Source: Ruminococcaceae bacterium UBA3710 (GTDB lineage: Bacteria; Bacillota; Clostridia; Oscillospirales; Acutalibacteraceae). Taken from it: a stretch of 6,681 nucleotides of DNA. Made by a program: the position numbers and the translations under genes. The stretch lies in the NCBI GenBank assembly GCA_002371985.1, contig DFHZ01000104.1:1-6681 (forward strand). Direction: 5' to 3'. How positions within the stretch are numbered: position 1 is the stretch's first letter; each line of letters starts with the position of its first letter. The notes beneath the pieces were generated by a model. It saw nothing but the letters and a program-made list of their open reading frames with translations. It had not been told where the DNA came from and made no database searches. Below are positions 1 through 6,681 of this stretch, piece by piece.

Positions 1-50
1 CCCAAACTCGCATTACACGAATTTAGGTCTTTTTTAGTTCTACGAAAATA

Positions 51-704
51 CTATAAACTTTCAATTTTTGAAATGAAGAAATCTGCCATTTTTTCATTCC
101 CTTTATCAGAAAGATGCAACCCGTCAGGCATATAAAGTATCCTTTGTTCCTCAATTTGGGGTGTAATTCCGAGTTCGCCGTAAAAATCAATAATAGGTAA
201 AGAATACTTTCCTGCCACTTCTTTTATGATATTTACATAACCCGAAAGATTTGCTACATTGCGTATTCCTCGCTCATTACAAATTTCATTCTCGTTTAAT
301 CTGTGCGTTGGAGTAATGACTATTATTCTTGAAGTTGGGTATGTTTCGATAAGGTTCTTATATAAAACATTTAATGCACCGTAAAATGTATCTTCGGTAA
401 AATCGTCAATAGTTCCAAGTGGTGCATCGCCGTGCCCGTAATCGTTTGTTCCTCCGAATACAACAATAACATCCGCATCCTTATCCATATCCTTAACTCT
501 GTAATTAAACCACATATCGAAACTTTCAGGCCCGCTTGGTGTACGGTTTTTTGCAATCCTCATCCCACTTATTCCATAACCTTTGCAAATTGCACCTGTT
601 TTCCTTGCAATTACTTCAAAATAGCGATTTTTTGGGTCTGTTGTTCCGACACCCTCGGTTATGGAATCACCTAAGAAGACTATTTTTTTATTCTTTAATA
701 GCAT
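51..704 (-). CDS. SGNH/GDSL-family hydrolase, probable carbohydrate esterase
   Basis: The 217-residue protein has the SGNH blocks in order: block I FLGDSITEG (10-18) with nucleophile Ser14; block II GYGISG (42-47) supplying an oxyanion-hole Gly; block III GGTND (84-88) with Asn87; and block V PDGLHLS (193-199) with catalytic Asp194 and His197. The length fits a single-domain SGNH fold with nothing appended. There is no signal peptide or membrane segment, so it is likely cytoplasmic. SGNH enzymes include acetyl-xylan esterases, other sugar deacetylases, lysophospholipases and thioesterases, and sequence alone does not separate these. In an operon of glycosidases with fucI, removal of acetyl or other acyl groups from imported oligosaccharides is the most economical role. 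It is the last gene seen before the left edge. The start at 704 is supported by an AGGTG site at 710-714, only five bases from the ATG. Confidence 0.88.
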   Translation of the reverse strand: MLLKNKKIVFLGDSITEGVGTTDPKNRYFEVIARKTGAICKGYGISGMRIAKNRTPSGPESFDMWFNYRVKDMDKDADVIVVFGGTNDYGHGDAPLGTIDDFTEDTFYGALNVLYKNLIETYPTSRIIVITPTHRLNENEICNERGIRNVANLSGYVNIIKEVAGKYSLPIIDFYGELGITPQIEEQRILYMPDGLHLSDKGNEKMADFFISKIESL

Positions 705-724
705 AAATACACCTGCTTCCGTTA

Positions 725-2554
725 TTACTTATACATAGGTCCGAAGTTTTTACATGCCCTGTAATCAGCACCCTCTTTATCCATACCGAAAGCGTTCCAT
801 GCGGCAGGACGGAAGATTTTTTCACTTGGTACATTGTGCATACAAACAGGGATACGGAGCATTGAACACATCGTTATAAGGTCGGCACCGATATGTCCGT
901 AACTGATAGCACCGTGATTAGCACCCCAGTTTTGCATAACCTCATAAGCAGTTTTAAAAGGACTTCCCTCTTTACCGTCTGTGCGAGGTGCAAACCAAGT
1001 GCAAGGCCATGTCGGGTTAGTTCTTTCCATTAACTTATCCGATACTTCGTCGGGCAGTTTAACTGTCCAACCCTCTGCTATTTGAAGAACAGGCCCTAAA
1101 CCTTTTACAAGATTAAGTCTTATCATTGTTGCAGGCATTTCGGCTCTTGTAGTATAACTGCTTGAAAATCCGCCGCCACGGAAGTTATCAAAGCCCGCTT
1201 CGCACCACTTGGTGGCATCGGTCATTTTCTTTATATCTTCGTCGGTTACTTCCCACCAGCGTTTCATAACTGCGTTGCCGTTTTCGTCGGTACAAACACC
1301 TGTTGCATCAAGACAAGCGGCACCTGAGTTTAGCAGGTGTATAATACCGTCAGATTCTTTTGCTTTGCCCTCTAAATCGTAACCTGTTACACGCTTTGTA
1401 GCGTCGCCCGACCAGTATGTTCTGACATCGGCAAAGATTTGACCTCTACCGGTAAGCAAACGCATAAAGAGCATACCTAAGCCATTGAGAATATCATTTT
1501 CGGTAGCCAAGGTATACGGCTCTCTTGCACCGTTATGGTCAAATGTAGAAGATAACAGTGCTTCGGGATAATCGCAGTTAGGCCAATGGTCTGTCCATTG
1601 TCTTTGACCCTGAAAGCCTCCTGCTATTGCATTATGTCCTACCATTTCTTCCTTAAACTGTTCGGGCAGGTTTTTATTACCGCACATTAAATCTTTAATA
1701 ATGCAGTACATTTTAACGGTAAATTCCCACTGTTTTTCTTTTTCTTCAGGGGTGAATTTAATCTTTCTGTTTTCTCCTAAGAAGTCAACCGAGTCTGGGT
1801 TATCGTCTCTACCCTCTTTACAGTGCTCTTTAGTCCAGGCAAGAGCCTTTTGATACTCTGCTTCGTCATATATTCCCTCTTCCATTCGGCGGAGAATTTC
1901 AACCTCGTCAACACTCTCAACACGAAGTCCCAAATAATCTTCCATAAACGAATGGTCAGCAATAGAGCCACCGATACCCATACACTGCGAGCCGATTTGA
2001 AGATAAGATTTACCACGCATTGTAGCAACTGCAACAGCGGCACGGCCGAAACGGAGAAGTTTCTCTTTTACATCTTCGGGGATATTCGTAATATCGTCTA
2101 TATCCTGAACTTCGTGTCCATAGATACCGAATGCAGGAAGACCTTTTTGAGCGTGGGTTGCAAGCACGCTTGCAAGATAAACAGCACCCGGACGCTCGGT
2201 TCCGTTAAAGCCCCAAACACCTTTTATTGTATTAGGGTCCATATCCATTGTTTCTGCACCGTAGCACCAGCAAGGAGTAACGGTAAGGGTTATAGCAACA
2301 CCCTCTTTTTTAAACTTATTTTCACAAGCGGCACTTTCGGGAACTCTACCTATAGTAGTATCTGCAACAATAACCTTAACAGGTTCACCGTTTGAATAAT
2401 AAAGGTTTTCCTCAAAAAGTTTCTTTGCTGCAAGAGCCATATTCATTGTCTGATTTTCAAGGCTTTCACGAAGTTGCATCGGCCCTCTACGACCGTCAAT
2501 CGTCGGGCGAATGCCTATTACAGGATAATCGCCTATGTATCTGTTTTTACTCAT
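725..2554 (-). CDS. fucI: L-fucose isomerase
   Basis: The enzyme interconverts L-fucose and L-fuculose (and commonly D-arabinose and D-ribulose) using Mn2+ in the cytoplasm. The 609-residue protein is collinear with E. coli FucI (591 residues) from end to end: [12 protein letters not shown] (14-25), [12 protein letters not shown] (29-40), [16 protein letters not shown] (92-107), [15 protein letters not shown] (114-128), [10 protein letters not shown] (313-322), ATENDILNG (350-358), FADVRTYWS (374-382), NWGANHG (542-548) and the C-terminal [19 protein letters not shown]. The residues matching E. coli Glu337, Asp361 and His528 are Glu352, Asp376 and His547, all intact, so it should be active. 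It has the strongest ribosome binding site in the window and a visibly higher G+C content than its neighbours. It follows the GHL6 gene by 30 bases and precedes the SGNH gene by 20. Fuculokinase and fuculose-phosphate aldolase are not present here. Confidence 0.97.
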   Translation of the reverse strand: MSKNRYIGDYPVIGIRPTIDGRRGPMQLRESLENQTMNMALAAKKLFEENLYYSNGEPVKVIVADTTIGRVPESAACENKFKKEGVAITLTVTPCWCYGAETMDMDPNTIKGVWGFNGTERPGAVYLASVLATHAQKGLPAFGIYGHEVQDIDDITNIPEDVKEKLLRFGRAAVAVATMRGKSYLQIGSQCMGIGGSIADHSFMEDYLGLRVESVDEVEILRRMEEGIYDEAEYQKALAWTKEHCKEGRDDNPDSVDFLGENRKIKFTPEEKEKQWEFTVKMYCIIKDLMCGNKNLPEQFKEEMVGHNAIAGGFQGQRQWTDHWPNCDYPEALLSSTFDHNGAREPYTLATENDILNGLGMLFMRLLTGRGQIFADVRTYWSGDATKRVTGYDLEGKAKESDGIIHLLNSGAACLDATGVCTDENGNAVMKRWWEVTDEDIKKMTDATKWCEAGFDNFRGGGFSSSYTTRAEMPATMIRLNLVKGLGPVLQIAEGWTVKLPDEVSDKLMERTNPTWPCTWFAPRTDGKEGSPFKTAYEVMQNWGANHGAISYGHIGADLITMCSMLRIPVCMHNVPSEKIFRPAAWNAFGMDKEGADYRACKNFGPMYK

Positions 2555-2561
2555 AAAAGTT

Positions 2562-2567
2562 CCTCCT
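2562..2567 (-). promoter_or_regulatory. Strong ribosome binding site of fucI
   Basis: On the minus strand the bases read AGGAGG, the full consensus Shine-Dalgarno core, seven bases before the ATG of fucI. This fixes the start at 2554 and is the best site in the window; the other genes have partial matches (GGAG, AGGAGA, AGGTG). It suggests that fucI is translated more heavily than its neighbours from a shared transcript. Confidence 0.9.
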
Positions 2568-2584
2568 AAAGTTAATTAAAATTT

Positions 2585-4540
2585 TTACATATTTATAACT
2601 GCCATAGAATGAAGCGAGAATTTATCAATTTTAAAGAATAAAGTATTATTTTCGTATGTAAAATCAATGGGTACATTTTCAGGAACACGAACAACACTTT
2701 CAGGCTTTTTATCAAGACGAATAGAAACTTCTGTATCGCAGATTTCAATAGCATCTTCGATAACCTCTGTGTTACCTCTGAGTTTAGTTACGGCATACAA
2801 AAGATGCAAAATATAGCGGTTTTTATCCTTCTGATACATTAATGTTGAAACACCGTTTGACGGCAGATTTGTATTAAGAGTTTTGCTTTCACCCAAAAGT
2901 TTATCAATAAGGTCAAGGGTCATTTGTTTAAGGTGGAAAGCACCGTGGTCGCCGTACTGCGTAAAGACATTCCAAGCAATATATCCGATATTCTTATTTA
3001 TAACGACAGCAGGGAATTTTTCTTCAGGGTTGTACGGTGTTGTAGAATGTGAACAAAAACGGCGTAAAGTTCGATTGAAGTATGAGTTTTGCATATTTCC
3101 AAGCACTTCTACCGAACTATCAACACTAATATACTGACCTCTGTTATACATAAGATAATCTGTAATTCCGTTTGGAAATAACTCATAGTTTGGAACAAAA
3201 TATGTATTATCATGAGGGTTTTCGCCGATAAACTTAACACCGAAATCCATGAAAAATTTGTTCTGTTCGTTTAATCCGCTTAAATTTGAAAGCAAAATCT
3301 TTCCGCCGTTTTCAAGATATTTATTTACTCTTTCTATAAGGGCGGAATCAAATTTGATACGGTCGGGGAAAATAATCAATTTGTATTTTTCAAACGGAAT
3401 TAAATTATCTATTATATCAAAAAGATAATGACCTTCAAGCAACATTCTGCTTGCTCCTATATCAGGGCATGAAGGGTCTTCCCTCTTTTCGTAAGCAGAA
3501 TAAACTGCAATATCAGAAACCGCCTCAACATCACGGCAGTATTCTTCCTTTTTTTCAACTAATTCATAAGCCTTGCCTATTAGTTTATATGTTGCATGGT
3601 CAAAAAATCCGAGCGGGTGCAGTTGATCTCCTATAGAACATTTTGCTCCGAAAGCAAGAGAGAGCGATGTTTCATAAATGAGTGCATTAGGATGCTTAAA
3701 TCCGCCAAACTCTCCCCATGTTTTATGGAATTTACCTGTCATACCGAGATACTCTTTACCCAAAAGACGAGCATACGAAGCCGACATCGAGAAATGGTCA
3801 TATCCCCAACCGCCTGTCGGCAGAGACTCAAGTTCCAAATGAGCACTATTAGTTTCTACAACAGAACGGTCATTTCTCGGAACATTACCGCAATTAAAGA
3901 ATATCGGCATATTTTTATCGTGTTTTCTTACGGTTTCAGTTATAGCCTTTGTGAATTTATGATATGTCATATCAGCATGTTTGTTTACATCGTCCGGATT
4001 TTCAGGATTCATTCCCTTATCTAACATATCACCGATACAATAGGAACAAATACAAGGAATAGGACTGCAAATATCATAAAACAGCCCGTCATATAAGCCT
4101 TCAAACTTTTCCATAACCTCTTCGGTTTCGGCTTTCAGTATATTGAGATATTCGTCATTGTTAAGGCATATTGGGTGAAAATATGCACCGAGCATATTGT
4201 TTCCCCAATCAACACAATTAACAAGGTATTGCGGATGGGAATTAGCCATTCGCTCATCAAGTCCGGCAGATATATAAATCTGTGCACGGACACCTAATTT
4301 TTTACATACCTGTAGTTGGCGGCCGAGCAAATCCGTATCAAGAGACGGGTGCATTTTATTGACTTTTGTAGGATGGTAACTCCAACCGTGATGGCACTTT
4401 GAAAAAAGTGTTATAGAATTTATATGTCCCTCTTTTAGTGCCTTTTCAAAATCTTCTTCAGAAAACTTTGAGCCGACACCCGGCATATATTGACCGGTAT
4501 GAAAATCAAGATGCACTTGTCTGAACGGTAACTTATCCAT
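2585..4540 (-). CDS. GHL6-type TIM-barrel glycosidase with beta-galactosidase trimerisation-like domain, candidate alpha-L-fucosidase
   Basis: This 651-residue protein opens with RQVHLDFHT (7-15) and FSKCHHGWSYHPTK (46-59), hallmarks I recognise from the hypothetical glycosyl hydrolase 6 (GHL6) TIM-barrel family. The barrel spans about 1-335 and includes DGLFYDI (151-157), where Asp156 sits on a strand end as a candidate nucleophile, a Cys cluster (C158, C163, C165, C168), HLELESLPTGGWGYDHF (234-250), GMTGKFHKTWG (266-276) and GDQLHP (304-309). Residues about 340-550 form a Rossmann-like amidotransferase-type domain resembling the beta-galactosidase trimerisation domain, with YKLIIFPD (386-393) and YLENGGKILLSN (408-419). 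A C-terminal beta domain follows. There is no signal peptide, so it probably acts in the cytoplasm. Its place 30 bases upstream of fucI suggests a role in releasing L-fucose; that is inference, since family activity is poorly defined. The start is backed by AGGAGA at 4547-4552. Confidence 0.82.
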   Translation of the reverse strand: MDKLPFRQVHLDFHTGQYMPGVGSKFSEEDFEKALKEGHINSITLFSKCHHGWSYHPTKVNKMHPSLDTDLLGRQLQVCKKLGVRAQIYISAGLDERMANSHPQYLVNCVDWGNNMLGAYFHPICLNNDEYLNILKAETEEVMEKFEGLYDGLFYDICSPIPCICSYCIGDMLDKGMNPENPDDVNKHADMTYHKFTKAITETVRKHDKNMPIFFNCGNVPRNDRSVVETNSAHLELESLPTGGWGYDHFSMSASYARLLGKEYLGMTGKFHKTWGEFGGFKHPNALIYETSLSLAFGAKCSIGDQLHPLGFFDHATYKLIGKAYELVEKKEEYCRDVEAVSDIAVYSAYEKREDPSCPDIGASRMLLEGHYLFDIIDNLIPFEKYKLIIFPDRIKFDSALIERVNKYLENGGKILLSNLSGLNEQNKFFMDFGVKFIGENPHDNTYFVPNYELFPNGITDYLMYNRGQYISVDSSVEVLGNMQNSYFNRTLRRFCSHSTTPYNPEEKFPAVVINKNIGYIAWNVFTQYGDHGAFHLKQMTLDLIDKLLGESKTLNTNLPSNGVSTLMYQKDKNRYILHLLYAVTKLRGNTEVIEDAIEICDTEVSIRLDKKPESVVRVPENVPIDFTYENNTLFFKIDKFSLHSMAVINM

Positions 4541-4546
4541 AAAATA

Positions 4547-4552
4547 TCTCCT
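4547..4552 (-). promoter_or_regulatory. Ribosome binding site of the GHL6-type gene
   Basis: The minus strand reads AGGAGA six bases before the ATG at 4540. It lies inside the 28-base gap after the trehalase-like gene and supports translation starting at MDKLPF rather than at an internal Met. Confidence 0.8.
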
Positions 4553-4568
4553 GAAAATATAAAAATCT

Positions 4569-5786
4569 TTATTCGTTAATTAAATAATTATAAACACCTG
4601 CTGTCCACCCCATCATAGGCGGTGTTTCATACTCTTCCGTAATTGATACATCACCGGTTGCAGCATTGTATTTTTCCCATAATTTCCCGGTCTTGTTAAA
4701 CACATTATCAACGGTAGAAATGTACTCGTTTTTAATAATTTCGGCGTTTTCATACAATCTAACATTCTTCATCGCATTGTAAGCGACATACACATTAGTC
4801 GGCCACATATTGGGATAGTCCCATTGGAAATATTTAATTTGGTCGCCGAGATATTCACCCGCAGAAATTCCAAACTTTAAATTCAGTTTTTCAAATACCT
4901 TTTTAGCACCTTCGGCATCGTCCGAAATACCAAATGCATACGGGTAAAACGATGCGGCACTGACAACTCTTGAAAAAGAATTGTCCACAAAATTATAATC
5001 TAAATAAATCCCTTTTTCTTTATCAAACAAATATTTGTTTATCAAATCTTTTCTCTGCTTTGCCTTTTTTGCAAACTCGTCGCTTTGTTCATTTTCGCCT
5101 ATAGTTTTAAGCATTGAACTTAACTTTACTTCTGCATCGTAAAGAATACAATTTAAGTCAAGGTGAGCAAATGAATATGTAGCAAAACGATTTTTATCTG
5201 TTAAAAATCGAAGATTGAAATCCCATCCGCTTTCGGCAATCGCAAGTAAATCACAACAGAATTTAGTTTTATCAAGTTCTTTCTCTGTTTGGGAGTATTG
5301 AAGTCTATGGTCAAACTCTTTATAATACCAATCAATACCCTCTTTTGTTTCACAATTTCCATAAGCATTAAGACCTATTGAAGTCTTGCGGTGTTTATCC
5401 CAAAACTTTAATTCTGTTATAGCAGACGGAAGATATTTTTTCAATAGTTCTTTATCATTTGTTGCAATATAATAATCATAAATCGCACGGGTAAAAAACG
5501 GAGGTTGTGAACGAGTAAGAATATGGTCGGCATTAGGAATATATCCGTATTTATCACACAAATACTTCATAACATCGAGATTTTGTTGTGCCTGATCTTC
5601 AAGTCCGTCAATAATCAAACCGATATTAGTAAAATAAGTATCCCAATAGAAAAAATCTATAAATAGTGTATCTATACAAGGAACTGTAAATTTCCTATCA
5701 AGATCTTTGAGAGGATGATTTTCTCTACCGTAGGCATAGTTTACGGTGTTAATCCAGTTTTCTTTTATAAATTCATGTACAGTCAT
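4569..5786 (-). CDS. Trehalase-like (GH37 / clan GH-G) glycosidase with altered substrate-binding motifs
   Basis: The 405-residue protein shows a scaled-down trehalase motif order: YWDTYF (47-52), IPN (83-85), RSQPPFF (92-98), ESGWDF (185-190), QWDYPNMWP (321-329), EKYN (371-374), EEYE (384-387) and GWTAGV (393-398). From E. coli periplasmic trehalase (catalytic Asp312 and Glu496), the expected general acid is Asp189 and the base Glu371; both are present. Features that differ are the PGGRF half of trehalase signature 1, replaced by PCIDTLF (36-42), and the RPE substrate-binding triplet before the catalytic Asp, which is absent. It is also much shorter than typical trehalases (about 500-560 residues). 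It has no signal peptide, so it is probably cytoplasmic. I infer an inverting glycosidase, probably alpha-specific, acting on something other than trehalose; a GH63-like mannosylglycerate/glucosylglycerate hydrolase type is an alternative. The start at 5786 is supported by a GGAG site at 5793-5796. Confidence 0.82.
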   Translation of the reverse strand: MTVHEFIKENWINTVNYAYGRENHPLKDLDRKFTVPCIDTLFIDFFYWDTYFTNIGLIIDGLEDQAQQNLDVMKYLCDKYGYIPNADHILTRSQPPFFTRAIYDYYIATNDKELLKKYLPSAITELKFWDKHRKTSIGLNAYGNCETKEGIDWYYKEFDHRLQYSQTEKELDKTKFCCDLLAIAESGWDFNLRFLTDKNRFATYSFAHLDLNCILYDAEVKLSSMLKTIGENEQSDEFAKKAKQRKDLINKYLFDKEKGIYLDYNFVDNSFSRVVSAASFYPYAFGISDDAEGAKKVFEKLNLKFGISAGEYLGDQIKYFQWDYPNMWPTNVYVAYNAMKNVRLYENAEIIKNEYISTVDNVFNKTGKLWEKYNAATGDVSITEEYETPPMMGWTAGVYNYLINE

Positions 5787-5802
5787 AATTTTCTCCGTTT
5801 TT

Positions 5803-6681
5803 TTAATATATAAAAACTCCCATACCGGGGGTTAAAGTAATTTCAAATTTATTGTTTTTGACTTTATGTGCTTTTCCGTCATAGAATACAGAATAATCTG
5901 CATAATTATCAAGAGTAACTTCCACTTTATCAAGGTTTTTCCTGATAGGAGCAGAATAATTCACCAGCATAAAGCCTTTTTTCCCGTTATAATCAAGAAC
6001 AGAAATGAGAGTATCACAACTTGATTTAACGGAAATCCGATTGTTTTCTTCCAATAAATCTTTTGCCATAATAAATGCGGCTGTATTTTCACTATGCTCA
6101 TAACCGATAGAAACAAAGGCACTTTCAAAATTATAATTCTCGATTAAGTCCTCGAAAGGTTTTGTTATTTCATTTGCAGTTTTAACAAAATCATAAAGTT
6201 CTCTTTTGTTTCCGTCGGGTCCTATAATTCCAAGCATTTTATCATAGGTACGATACAAAAAGAATTCAAAAAGTTTTGCACCCAATGCCATACCGACAAA
6301 CATCTGAAAAGTGATTTCTTCGGTGGATTTTATATCACGGGTGCGGTCATCGTTTATTGCTTTTGCTAAAAACGATTGTATACAAATACCGAATACTGCT
6401 TTATTTTTAGTTTTTCGGTTATAGTTTTTAGTTACGGTTGCTGCTGTAAGCAGGTCAAAAAGATAATCTTTTTCTATATAGTCCTCACCAATAAGAGGAT
6501 AATTATCAAGGCAAATCGAGCATCCGCCTGATGATAATTTTTCAAGAATTTCTGTAGTATAACTCTTTAAAAAATCTGAATAATCATAAATTTTACCGTT
6601 TCTCGGTAAATAATGGTCCCATGACTGACTTGGGACATGGTTCATATGCCAAAAAGCATCAGGATAGTATTTGTTTTTCCA
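5803..6681 (-). CDS. Putative TIM-barrel glycoside hydrolase, C-terminal part (5' end outside window)
   Basis: This is the C-terminal 292 residues of a larger protein. The reading frame stays open to the right edge: 12 further codons precede the first visible ATG at 6645, and that ATG has no ribosome binding site, so it is an internal methionine. Numbering from that Met, a DNYP motif (48-51), a FGICIQSF strand (85-92) and a helix plus strand containing EEITFQMFVGMALGAKLFEF (109-128) look like the second half of a clan GH-A-type TIM barrel; the pattern of IQ, then an Arg, then E-I, then A-x-GAK, then an aromatic strand recurs in beta-galactosidase-like hydrolases. Residues about 205-280 look like a C-terminal beta-sandwich, with LVNY and a terminal PGMGVFIY strand. 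The catalytic acid/base and probably the nucleophile lie in or near the missing part, so family and substrate cannot be fixed. Its stop is 16 bases before the trehalase-like gene. Confidence 0.7.
   Translation of the reverse strand, partial: WKNKYYPDAFWHMNHVPSQSWDHYLPRNGKIYDYSDFLKSYTTEILEKLSSGGCSICLDNYPLIGEDYIEKDYLFDLLTAATVTKNYNRKTKNKAVFGICIQSFLAKAINDDRTRDIKSTEEITFQMFVGMALGAKLFEFFLYRTYDKMLGIIGPDGNKRELYDFVKTANEITKPFEDLIENYNFESAFVSIGYEHSENTAAFIMAKDLLEENNRISVKSSCDTLISVLDYNGKKGFMLVNYSAPIRKNLDKVEVTLDNYADYSVFYDGKAHKVKNNKFEITLTPGMGVFIY

Larger units (their letters stand above)
51..6681 (-). other. Probable operon for intracellular fucoside/oligosaccharide breakdown (incomplete at 5' end)
   Basis: Five co-directional genes are separated by 16, 28, 30 and 20 bases, each gap containing a ribosome binding site for the next gene but no recognisable promoter or hairpin-plus-T-run. 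The content is three glycosidase-like proteins, L-fucose isomerase and an SGNH esterase. None of the complete proteins carries a signal peptide, which points to cytoplasmic processing of imported oligosaccharide. The operon start, and any transporter, regulator, fuculokinase or aldolase, must lie outside the window if present. Bases 1-50, after the last stop, show no clear intrinsic terminator, so the transcript may continue to the left. Confidence 0.75.

Noticed and set aside
1..50. Possible intrinsic terminator after the SGNH gene
   Set aside because: The minus strand shows an A-run rather than a T-run and no convincing inverted repeat; the plus-strand T-run at 29-35 has no stem before it.
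1823..2395. A 190-codon open frame on the plus strand inside fucI
   Set aside because: It lies wholly antisense to the confidently identified fucI, shows no family motif and has a Cys/His/Asn-rich composition typical of an opposite-strand shadow.
3596..4024. A 142-codon open frame on the plus strand inside the GHL6-type gene
   Set aside because: It is antisense to a complete gene with conserved motifs, and its translation shows no recognisable domain.
4569..5786. Naming the GH37-like gene treA/treF
   Set aside because: The substrate-binding PGGRF and RPE motifs are missing and the operon context is fucose, so a trehalase name would overstate what the sequence supports.
5803..6645. ATG at 6645 as the real start of a 280-residue protein
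   Set aside because: No ribosome binding site precedes it, the frame stays open to the window edge, and the fold needs the missing first half of a TIM barrel; it is better read as a truncated gene.

Overview
The window is a tightly packed, single-strand gene cluster. All five recognisable genes lie on the minus strand, so transcription runs from the right edge (6681) towards the left (51). The intergenic gaps are only 16, 28, 30 and 20 bases, and I see no promoter or terminator between genes, so this is most likely one operon. Neither end of the transcript is visible: the first gene is cut by the right edge, and the 50 bases left of the last stop show no clear terminator hairpin. There are no tRNA, rRNA, CRISPR, insertion-sequence or repeat signals, and no stretch of 300 bases lacks a gene.

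The low G+C content, AGGAGG-type ribosome binding sites and protein style suggest an anaerobic low-GC Firmicute, probably a gut-type member of the Clostridia. This is inference; there is no phylogenetic marker in the window.

In transcription order: (1) 6681-5803, the C-terminal part of a TIM-barrel glycoside hydrolase; (2) 5786-4569, a short trehalase-like (GH37 / clan GH-G) (alpha/alpha)6-barrel glycosidase that keeps the catalytic residues but lacks trehalose-binding motifs; (3) 4540-2585, a large TIM-barrel protein of the hypothetical glycosyl hydrolase 6 (GHL6) type with a beta-galactosidase-trimerisation-like domain; (4) 2554-725, L-fucose isomerase FucI, with all active-site residues present; (5) 704-51, an SGNH/GDSL-family esterase.

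The likely joint job is intracellular breakdown of an imported fucose-containing (or D-arabinose-containing) oligosaccharide. None of the four complete proteins has a signal peptide. Three glycosidases would trim the glycan, the SGNH enzyme could remove acyl groups, and FucI would convert free L-fucose to L-fuculose. The later steps (fuculokinase, aldolase), a transporter and a regulator are not in the window. The most interesting point is that three poorly characterised or divergent glycosidases are tied by operon structure to a confidently identified fucose enzyme, which gives a testable hypothesis for their substrates.
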